Assembly: GCA_965213525.1 (NCBI GenBank)
Contig: OZ243889.1
Span: 1,798,001-1,862,000, forward strand
Direction: 5' to 3'
Length of the DNA: 64,000 nucleotides
Source: G965213525 sp965213525
Lineage (GTDB): Bacteria > Actinomycetota > Acidimicrobiia > Acidimicrobiales > Poriferisodalaceae
Positions 58,115 through 64,000 of the stretch are shown here, in pieces. The notes below the pieces were generated by a model. The model did no database searches. It saw nothing but the letters and a program-made list of their open reading frames with translations, and was not told where the DNA came from. Every line of letters begins with the position of its first letter. Within the stretch, counting starts at the first letter, position 1. The translations under genes and the position numbers were made by a program.

Positions 58115-58594
58115 CTAGCGCTCCCGTTCGGGGGGTAGGCGGTGCTCGATGCGGTCGAGCTGGTCGGCCAGCTCGCCGAGGTCGTCGCTGGTGATGGTGT
58201 CGGTCAGCGCCAGGCGGATGGCGGCGAGCTCACGCGACAGGTAGTCGGTGTCCGCCAGGATGCGGGCGTTGACGTCACGGTCACGCTCGGCCTGGGTGCG
58301 GTCGCGGTTGTCCTGGCGGCTCTGGGCCAACAGGATCAGCGGCGCGGCGTAGGCCGCCTGGGTCGAGAACAACAGGTTCAACAGGATGAACGGGTAGGGG
58401 TCCCAGTCGACCACGAACGCGTTCAAGATCAGCCACGCGATCACCAGGATCGTCTGGATGAAGAGGTAGCGGGCCGTGCCGAAGAAGCGGGCCAGCGACT
58501 CCGAGCCCCGGCCGAAGGCGTCGGGATCGATCGTCACGCCGGGCCCGATGCGTCCCCGGGGGCGCGACAGGTCGGGGCTGCGCGAGAAGACCAT
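58115..58594 (-). CDS. DUF1003 membrane protein
   Basis: A 159-aa protein with two helices around residues 45-85 (FIQTILVIAWLILNAFVV; YPFILLNLLFSTQAAYAAP) and the DUF1003 hallmark ILLAQSRQDNRDRTQAERD, followed by a helical cytoplasmic tail. The family role is unknown. It lies between the MgtE-like gene and ppa. Confidence 0.9.
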   Translation of the reverse strand: MVFSRSPDLSRPRGRIGPGVTIDPDAFGRGSESLARFFGTARYLFIQTILVIAWLILNAFVVDWDPYPFILLNLLFSTQAAYAAPLILLAQSRQDNRDRTQAERDRDVNARILADTDYLSRELAAIRLALTDTITSDDLGELADQLDRIEHRLPPERER

Positions 58595-58640
58595 CAGCGC
58601 CCTCTTCGCACGGCGATGACATCGACGCCGGTGAGCACCG

Positions 58641-59867
58641 TCACGTGGGCCGCCGGGTCAGGGCCGCCTGCTCGACGAGCGCGGCGAGCACATCGTCGAC
58701 GGTGACCGCTCCGACGACCCTCCGGTCGTCGTCCAGCACGGCCACCGACAGCAGGTCGTAGCGGGCGAGGGCGCGCAGGACCTCGCGCTCGGGGGCGGTG
58801 ACGTGCACGGTGGGCGCGAACTCGTCGATCACCTCGCCCACCGCCCGGCTGGGAGGCTCGCGCAGCATCCGCCGGAAGCCGACGCAACCCAGGTAGGGCC
58901 CCGAGGGCACATCGGCGGGGGGTTCGGCGATGAAGACCCGCGCCGCCAGGGCCGGTGGGCCCTCCACCGAGCGCATCCGGCTCAGCACCTCGGCCACCGA
59001 GGTGCCCGGCTCGACGACGATGGCCTCTGACGTCATGAGCCCGCCGGCGGTGGCCTGGTCGTAGCGCAACAGGCCTCGCAGCTCGTCGGCCTCGGCATCG
59101 GGCAGCTCGCTCAGCACCTGCTCACGGTCGGCGCGGGGCAACTCTCGCAGCAGGTCGACGGCGTCGTCGGGTTCCATCTCGTCGATCACGTCGGCGACGC
59201 GCCCGACATCGAGCCCCCGCAGGATGGCGATCTGGTCGGCCTCGGGCAGCTCCTCCAACAGATCAGCCAAGCGGTCGTCGGCGAGAGCCTCGACGAGGGC
59301 GGCACGACGCTCGGGCGCGAGCGCCCGGAGCCGTTCGGCGGCGTCGGCCTTGTGCATGTCCTCCAGCCGGGCGGCGTGGCGGTCGACGTCGGTGACGGCG
59401 AACAGATCGAGCAGGTCGCGCCATGGCGTGGTGCGCGGTCGTCCCCGGCGCAGGCGCACGCCCCGAGGGCGCACGGCGAGCTCGTGGAGCTCCCACGTGG
59501 GCCGGCTCGCCCGGGTGCGCCGCCGCAGCGACGCATCGGCGACCACCGACCCGTGGCTGCGGGTGCCGACCAGGTCGGCCTCGACGAGCATCTCCCCCGA
59601 GCGGGCCCGGAACCGCCGGAGATCGACGGTGCCGCCCCGCAGGCGCACGCCGTCGGGGTGCACCGAGGCGACCCGGTTGACGTGGACGAAGATGCGGCGG
59701 CGATCGACGGTGGCGACCATGCCGCTCATCGTCGGCACCCCCACCCCGGGCAGGCGCAACACGACATCGGCGATGCGGCCGACGTCGGTGTCGTCAGCGT
59801 CGAGCAACGGCAGTCGCACGATGCCTGACACCCACAGCACCGGGTCGGGCAGCTCTTCGACGGACAC
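58641..59867 (-). CDS. Soluble MgtE-like cytoplasmic domain protein with CBS pair
   Basis: A 408-aa protein with an N-terminal PRC-barrel-like part, then an MgtE N domain (RLEDMHKADAAERLRALAP; LVEALADDRLADLLEELPEADQI; MEPDDAVDLLRELPRADREQ) and two CBS domains (ATAGGLMTSEAIVVEPGT; LLSVAVLDDDRRVVGAVTVDD). It lacks the five-helix channel of MgtE, so it may be a Mg sensor or regulate another transporter. GTG 59867 has TACCGT 6 nt upstream. Confidence 0.85.
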   Translation of the reverse strand: MSVEELPDPVLWVSGIVRLPLLDADDTDVGRIADVVLRLPGVGVPTMSGMVATVDRRRIFVHVNRVASVHPDGVRLRGGTVDLRRFRARSGEMLVEADLVGTRSHGSVVADASLRRRTRASRPTWELHELAVRPRGVRLRRGRPRTTPWRDLLDLFAVTDVDRHAARLEDMHKADAAERLRALAPERRAALVEALADDRLADLLEELPEADQIAILRGLDVGRVADVIDEMEPDDAVDLLRELPRADREQVLSELPDAEADELRGLLRYDQATAGGLMTSEAIVVEPGTSVAEVLSRMRSVEGPPALAARVFIAEPPADVPSGPYLGCVGFRRMLREPPSRAVGEVIDEFAPTVHVTAPEREVLRALARYDLLSVAVLDDDRRVVGAVTVDDVLAALVEQAALTRRPT

Positions 59868-59873
59868 GCAGGC

Positions 59874-59879
59874 ACGGTA
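59874..59879 (-). promoter_or_regulatory. Predicted -10 box of the MgtE/CBS gene
   Basis: TACCGT ends 6 nt before GTG 59867. Confidence 0.5.
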
Positions 59880-59969
59880 CCGCCGAGGGGGCGGCGGCTC
59901 GGGCCGCTGGGCTGCGCCTCGCACCGTCGGAGGGCAGGGTGTTGGGGGCTCGACGAGGAGGCGACGGCG

Positions 59970-60848
59970 GTGCGCGTGTTGGTGACCGGAAGCAACAGCG
60001 GCTTCGGCCTGGCGACGGTGCTCACCCTGGCTCGCGCCGGGCACGACGTCGTGGCCACGATGCGCGACGTCGACAAGGGTCGGGGGCTGCGGGCCACCGC
60101 CGAGGACGAGGGCCTGCCCGTCGAGATCCGGCACCTCGACGTCACCGACGACGAGTCGGTCCGCGCCGCGGTCGGTGACCCCGGTGACCTCGACGGCCTG
60201 GTCAACAACGCCGGGTTCGAGGTGCGGGGCTCGGTGGCGACCCTCGATGACGAGCTGATGGGCCGCCAACTCGACACCAACGTCCTCGGTCCGCTGCGGA
60301 CGGTGCGGGCCGTCGTGGGCCGGTGGTCAGCGCGGGGTCACGGGGTCGTGGTGAACGTGTCGAGCATCGCCGGTCTGGTCGCCTCGCCCTACGGGGGCGC
60401 CTACTCGGCGTCCAAGTTCGCTCTCGAGGGGCTGACCGAGGCCCTGCACCACGAGGTGACGCGCTCGGGCGTGCGGGTGCACCTCATCCAGCCGGGGCGC
60501 TTCGACACCGCCTTCGGCGACAACATCGTCCACGCCGATGGCTGGTTCGGCTCGCCCGATCAGCAGCGCTTCGAGGCCTTCCGCCAGCGATTGGACCGCC
60601 TGGGTGACGACAGCGCCGCCAGAGGAGCCGGCGACGGGGGCGGGGGCGGCGACGGCGACGGCGACGGCGGCGGTGGGCGTGGCGCTCAGGTCGTCGCCGA
60701 CGCGATCGTGGGTGCCCTCATCGACCCGTCCACCCCGCTGCGGACCCTCGTCGGCGCCGACGCCGAGCTGATCGCCGCCGTACGGGCAGAGGGCTCGTTC
60801 GAGGACTTCGAGCAGACGATCCGCACGGCCCTGGAATGGTGGGACTGA
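59970..60848 (+). CDS. Short-chain dehydrogenase with a Gly/Asp insertion
   Basis: A 292-aa SDR. It has LVTGSNSGFGLATVLTLA, NNAGFEVRGSV, and YSASKFALEGL as YxxxK after VVNVSSIAG. Near residue 215 it carries a GDGGGGGDGDGDGGGG insert that lengthens the substrate loop. The family suggests a retinol or ketone reductase; the substrate is unknown. GTG 59970 has GAGGAGG upstream. Confidence 0.9.
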   Translation: MRVLVTGSNSGFGLATVLTLARAGHDVVATMRDVDKGRGLRATAEDEGLPVEIRHLDVTDDESVRAAVGDPGDLDGLVNNAGFEVRGSVATLDDELMGRQLDTNVLGPLRTVRAVVGRWSARGHGVVVNVSSIAGLVASPYGGAYSASKFALEGLTEALHHEVTRSGVRVHLIQPGRFDTAFGDNIVHADGWFGSPDQQRFEAFRQRLDRLGDDSAARGAGDGGGGGDGDGDGGGGRGAQVVADAIVGALIDPSTPLRTLVGADAELIAAVRAEGSFEDFEQTIRTALEWWD

Positions 60849-60875
60849 GCCGAGTCGTCCCCGGCGAGCGGGTGC

Positions 60876-62168
60876 TCAGGCTGCGGTGAGCTCGTCGGTG
60901 CCGGGGACCTGACGGGCGGTCAGGCGCAGCTCGGTGATGGCCCGCTCGGACACCCCGGTCACCTCGACCCGCCAGGCATCGGTCTCCACGACGTCGCCCG
61001 GGCGCTCGGGGATGCGCTGCAGCTCGGCGAGGACGAACCCGGCCAGGGTCGTGTACTGGCCCTCGGGCAGGGTCACGCCGATGTCGGGCAGGTCGTGCAG
61101 CGGGTAGCGGCCCGGCACCAGCAGCGACCCGTCGGCGAGGCGCCGGGTCGAGAAGGCGTCCTGGTCGGTCTCGTCGTAGATGTCGCCCACCAGCTCCTCG
61201 AGCAGGTCCTCGATGGTGACGATGCCCTCGGCTGCGCCGTGCTCGTCGATGACGATGGCCAGCTGCACCCGAGCGAGCTGCATGCGGCGCAAGGCGTCGA
61301 GCGCCAGCGCCGTCTCGGGGAACAACGTGGTGGGTTGAGCCACGTCGCGCACCACCTGGCCCGGGGTGTGGCGGACGAGATCTCGCAGGTGCACCACGCC
61401 AATGGCGTCGTCGAGCTCACCGTCGGGCGCCACCGGTGCCCGGGAGTGGCCGCTGGCGACCAGTGCGTCCAGCGCGTCGACGACCGACAGCTCAGAGCCG
61501 AGGACGAACACGTCGGGCCGGGGTAGCACCAGCTCGCGCAGCGTCCGCTGACCGATCTCGAAGGCGTCGCTGATGAGCGTGCGGTGGTGGTGGCTGAGCG
61601 AGGGCTGGGCGGCCACCATGTCGCGCAGCTCCTGGTCGGTCAGCGCGTCGCGACCGAGGTCGGGGTTGCCCCCGGCAAGTCGCACGACGAGGTCGGTCGA
61701 CGCCGACAACAGCCACACCGCCGGCCGGGTGATGGTGGCGGTGGCGGCCAGGGGGCGAGCCATCACGAGGCCGACCCGCTCGGCCCGTTGCATCGCCAGC
61801 CGCTTGGGGGCGAGCTCGCCGAACACCAGGGTGACGTAGGCGAGCGCCAGGGTGACGAGCAGGATCGACACGGGCCCGGCCGCACCGCCGAGGGGCTCGA
61901 GGCGCTCCTCCACCGGGGCGGCCAACGAGACCGCGGCGGAGGCCGAAGCGAGGAACCCAGCGAGGGTGATGCCGATCTGGATGGTGGCGAGGAACCTGGT
62001 CGGCTCGCCGGCCAGACGCGCCAGCAGGCGCCCGCGGCGTGACTCCTCCTGGAGGCGCTGCAGCTGGCTGTCCCGCAGCGACACCAGCGCCATCTCGGCC
62101 CCAGCGAACGCGGCGTTGATCGCGACGAGCAGCACGACCAGGCCGATCTGGCCCCACACGCCACCCAT
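60876..62168 (-). CDS. CNNM/CorC-type membrane protein with CBS pair
   Basis: A 430-aa protein of the hemolysin C/CNNM family. A four-helix DUF21 domain (VVLLVAINAAFAGAEMALV; FGELAPKRLAMQ) is followed by CBS domains (ELVLPRPDVFVLGSELSV; IVIDEHGAAEGIVTIEDLLEELVGDI) and a C-terminal CorC_HlyC domain (GQYTTLAGFVLAELQRIPE). Such proteins affect Mg or Co export. A CAAGCT box lies 6 nt upstream of ATG 62168. Confidence 0.93.
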   Translation of the reverse strand: MGGVWGQIGLVVLLVAINAAFAGAEMALVSLRDSQLQRLQEESRRGRLLARLAGEPTRFLATIQIGITLAGFLASASAAVSLAAPVEERLEPLGGAAGPVSILLVTLALAYVTLVFGELAPKRLAMQRAERVGLVMARPLAATATITRPAVWLLSASTDLVVRLAGGNPDLGRDALTDQELRDMVAAQPSLSHHHRTLISDAFEIGQRTLRELVLPRPDVFVLGSELSVVDALDALVASGHSRAPVAPDGELDDAIGVVHLRDLVRHTPGQVVRDVAQPTTLFPETALALDALRRMQLARVQLAIVIDEHGAAEGIVTIEDLLEELVGDIYDETDQDAFSTRRLADGSLLVPGRYPLHDLPDIGVTLPEGQYTTLAGFVLAELQRIPERPGDVVETDAWRVEVTGVSERAITELRLTARQVPGTDELTAA

Positions 62169-62313
62169 GGCGCCAGCTTGTCAGACGCCGGCGCCCACCC
62201 CCGGAGCGGGGGCGGCGACGGTCATCTGACCGGCCGGGTGCGGGGTCAGGCTCCTCCTACGACCGGACCGGGCGTGGGCAGGTCCTCTGGCGCCCCGGCC
62301 GGCCGGAGGCGGG

Positions 62314-62970
62314 TCAGCCGACGGGGCCCACCGCCTCGGGCAGCAGCGCGGCGAGCACCGCGTCCCACTCGGTGATGCCACAGCCGTTCGTCCGGTCGAT
62401 CGCGGTGTCGACGTCGTTGCCGTCGAGCACGCCGGTGAAGCGGGCGACGTCGGGACCGCCGTACTGCTCGGTGCAGACGCGACCGGGGTCGGCGCCGTCG
62501 ATCAGGCGGGCGCGCACCTCAGGGTCACCGAGGCGGGCGCAAGCCGAGAAGGGCTCGAGGCCAGCCGGCTCGCCGAAGAACGTGGCGGTGTCGCCCAGGC
62601 ACGACAGTTCGTAGGCGACGCCGGGACGTTCGGGGTGGGTGATGGCGATCTCGAGGGTGGCGATCGGGAGCTCGTCGGCGGCGCTGCCCCCGTCCTCGTC
62701 GCGCAGACGGGTGCCACCGGCGTCGTCGTCGCCGCCGCTGCTGCTGCCGGGCAGATCGATGTCGGGGAGGTCGTCGTCGAAGGGACGATCGGGGTCGACG
62801 ACGTCGTCGTCGTCGTCGAGCGTGTCGTCGCCGTCGAGCGGGCTCTCGTCGGCGGCCCGGGGGTCGGACTCGGCGACGGCGGTGACCTCGGCGTCGTCGC
62901 CACAGGCCGTCGCCGCCAGGGCGAGCGTCACCGCGGCGACGATCACGGCCAGCTGTCGAAGGGATCTCAT
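62314..62970 (-). CDS. Lipoprotein with subtilisin-inhibitor-like C-terminal domain
   Basis: A 218-aa lipoprotein. A signal peptide ends in the lipobox LAATAC, followed by an acidic Asp/Gly region. The C-terminal ~95 residues (ELSCLGDTATFFGEP; FSACARLGDP; RVCTEQYGGPDVARFTGVLDG; DRTNGCGITEWDAVL) have the Cys spacing and YGP element of Streptomyces subtilisin inhibitors. It may block a secreted S8 protease such as the one at 38285; this is inference. ATG 62970 is chosen over the longer frame. Confidence 0.7.
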   Translation of the reverse strand: MRSLRQLAVIVAAVTLALAATACGDDAEVTAVAESDPRAADESPLDGDDTLDDDDDVVDPDRPFDDDLPDIDLPGSSSGGDDDAGGTRLRDEDGGSAADELPIATLEIAITHPERPGVAYELSCLGDTATFFGEPAGLEPFSACARLGDPEVRARLIDGADPGRVCTEQYGGPDVARFTGVLDGNDVDTAIDRTNGCGITEWDAVLAALLPEAVGPVG

Positions 62971-63114
62971 GTTGCCTCCATCGTGGTCGTTCGGCTCTGA
63001 CGTCCGCTGACGGGCCGGCGGTTCCCGTCCGCTCTCTGGTGGTGCGGCGGTTCCGGTCGTTACGCCTCGAGGCGGATCGGCACCGGCTGTCGGTCCCCCC
63101 GCTGCCGGGGTTCC

Positions 63115-63120
63115 TACGAT
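63115..63120 (+). promoter_or_regulatory. Predicted -10 box of the 37-aa ORF and downstream gene
   Basis: TACGAT ends 6 nt before GTG 63127, predicting a leaderless mRNA. Confidence 0.4.
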
Positions 63121-63126
63121 GACCGG

Positions 63127-63240
63127 GTGGCGGCTCGAACTGGATCGTCGGTCGCCGGGGCGCCGGTGCGCCCGCCGGCTGCCGGGGGCTGTCAGGGGGC
63201 CGTACGGCCCGAGCTCGCCCGCCGGGGGGAGGCCCGGTGA
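63127..63240 (+). CDS. 37-aa upstream ORF
   Basis: A 37-codon ORF from GTG 63127, rich in Ala, Gly and Pro (GSSVAGAPVRPPAAGGCQGA). It has a leaderless-type promoter and its TGA overlaps the next GTG as GTGA, so it may couple translation to the downstream gene. Coding nature is uncertain. Confidence 0.35.
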   Translation: MAARTGSSVAGAPVRPPAAGGCQGAVRPELARRGEAR

Positions 63241-63872
63241 GTGGTGCCGATCCCACCCCGGCGGTCGCAGCCGCGCTGCTGGCCGACGCCACCGGGCGCG
63301 CCGTGGGTGATGACCCGCCACCGCGAGGCACCGACTGGTTCCGTGAGCTCGAACCCCACCGCACGCTCGCCCTCCTGGCGGCCGATGTCGTCGAGGCGGC
63401 TCGGCGGGGCGACACCGAGATCGTCGACGACGTGTTGCGCCGCGCGGCATGGGTGCTGGCCCACACCGAACGAGACAGCACGATCGAGGCGGTCGAGATC
63501 GCCCTGCTCGAGAGCCTCGTGTGCACCTGCTCCCACGACGACGACCTCGACGTGGAGGCCCTGGTCGGCGACGCCCCGTCGATGATCGGGGCGATCGTCG
63601 AGCGACGGGTGGCCCGCCTCGAACAGATCGCCGCTCGTCACATCGAGGTCAGGCCCCGCCGGATCGCAGCGCTGGACGATCCCGACCCCGTCCGCCGGCG
63701 CCTGGCCCGCGCCACCACCTACGCAGCGGTCGACGCCACCCTGGTGTCGATCGGCGATCTGGTGTCGAGCGATGCGCCGACGCCATGGCCGCTGCGCCAC
63801 CCCGTGGCCTTCGGGTGCTGCTTCGGCGCGGTCCTGTTGGTCCTGTTCCTGGTGGCCCTCGCCACGGGCTGA
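63237..63872 (+). CDS. Protein of unknown function with a C-terminal membrane helix
   Basis: A 211-aa tail-anchored protein. The soluble part is helical (HRTLALLAADVVEAARRGD; VLAHTERDSTIEAVEIALL; SMIGAIVERRVARLEQIAAR), and it ends in one helix (VAFGCCFGAVLLVLFLVALA). I recognise no family. It starts at GTG 63237. Confidence 0.6.
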   Translation: MSGADPTPAVAAALLADATGRAVGDDPPPRGTDWFRELEPHRTLALLAADVVEAARRGDTEIVDDVLRRAAWVLAHTERDSTIEAVEIALLESLVCTCSHDDDLDVEALVGDAPSMIGAIVERRVARLEQIAARHIEVRPRRIAALDDPDPVRRRLARATTYAAVDATLVSIGDLVSSDAPTPWPLRHPVAFGCCFGAVLLVLFLVALATG

Positions 63873-63916
63873 GCGCTCCCCCAGGGCCGCGCACCGGCCC
63901 ACCCACCCCCGGTCCC

Positions 63917-63945
63917 GGCCCGTCACCCGGCCCGGGTGACGGGCC
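63917..63945 (+). terminator. Perfect 14-bp inverted repeat near the right edge
   Basis: GGCCCGTCACCCGG and CCGGGTGACGGGCC are separated by one nt. There is no T tract. It is a probable terminator for the preceding gene, whose stop is 45 nt upstream. Confidence 0.5.
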
Positions 63946-64000
63946 GTCGGGCGCAGGGCGGCCGGGAACCGGGACCCATCACCGCCCGGGGGCGGTACGC

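Overview
The window is a very GC-rich bacterial chromosome segment. It is dense with short operons and overlapping genes, and holds one tRNA and no rRNA, phage or insertion sequence. Actinomycetota is well supported: the glmU-prs-rplY-pth-mfd order, tiny basic ORFs matching bS22 and bL37, a SigR/RsrA-like sigma/anti-sigma pair, a class F sortase and MSMEG-type housekeeping genes. Class Acidimicrobiia is my best guess (inference from general style only).

Layout. 1-8.2 kb (minus strand): tRNA-Gln, a shortened GlmU, prs, then an inserted AAA ATPase plus a frameshifted PIN-domain gene, then rplY, pth and mfd (3' end cut by the window edge). 8.3-12.4 kb: bS22 facing a metG-tatD-rsmA-ispE operon whose members overlap by 4 nt. 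12.4-22 kb: a GT2 glycosyltransferase with a PilZ tail, a ychF-DUF192-rsmI operon, a PHP phosphoesterase, bL37, a FAS1-domain membrane protein and a phosphosugar mutase. 22-31 kb (mostly minus): PAQR/hemolysin III protein, SDR, thiolase with a ketosynthase-DUF35 fusion, ECF sigma factor with zinc anti-sigma factor, NfuA, an alpha/beta hydrolase, GNAT, a 51-aa membrane protein and a frameshifted Nei glycosylase. 31-38 kb: HAD phosphatase, an ABC-2 exporter, two divergent citrate synthases (one fused to an HTH domain) and an acyl-CoA mutase. 38-44.6 kb: a subtilase ending in 51 perfect GNSWT repeats, a GGDEF-EAL protein, an alcohol dehydrogenase and a peroxiredoxin. 44.7-46.6 kb: a histidine kinase operon preceded by an unusual leader. 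46.6-64 kb: lipase-like hydrolase, SDR, serB, msrA, rhodanese, PrmA-like methyltransferase, VanY-type peptidase, a DUF4397-sortase pair, cation transport proteins, pyrophosphatase and an inhibitor-like lipoprotein.

How genes work together. Translation and cell-envelope precursor functions dominate the left third. Cyclic-di-GMP appears twice: a GGDEF-EAL enzyme and a PilZ-tailed glycosyltransferase. Propionate/branched acyl-CoA metabolism is suggested by the two citrate synthases next to an acyl-CoA mutase. Thiol/redox defence is suggested by the SigR-like promoter, NfuA, MsrA and Prx.

Expression style. Many genes have a TANNNT box ending 6-9 nt before the start codon, which predicts leaderless mRNAs. 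Many operon junctions are ATGA or GTGA overlaps, and at least two genes seem to need a CTG start in a CTGA overlap. The most unusual features are the GNSWT-repeat subtilase, the HTH-citrate synthase with a palindromic operator, a 13-codon leader whose ribosome-binding site matches nearly the whole 16S 3' tail, and the ATPase-PIN insertion.
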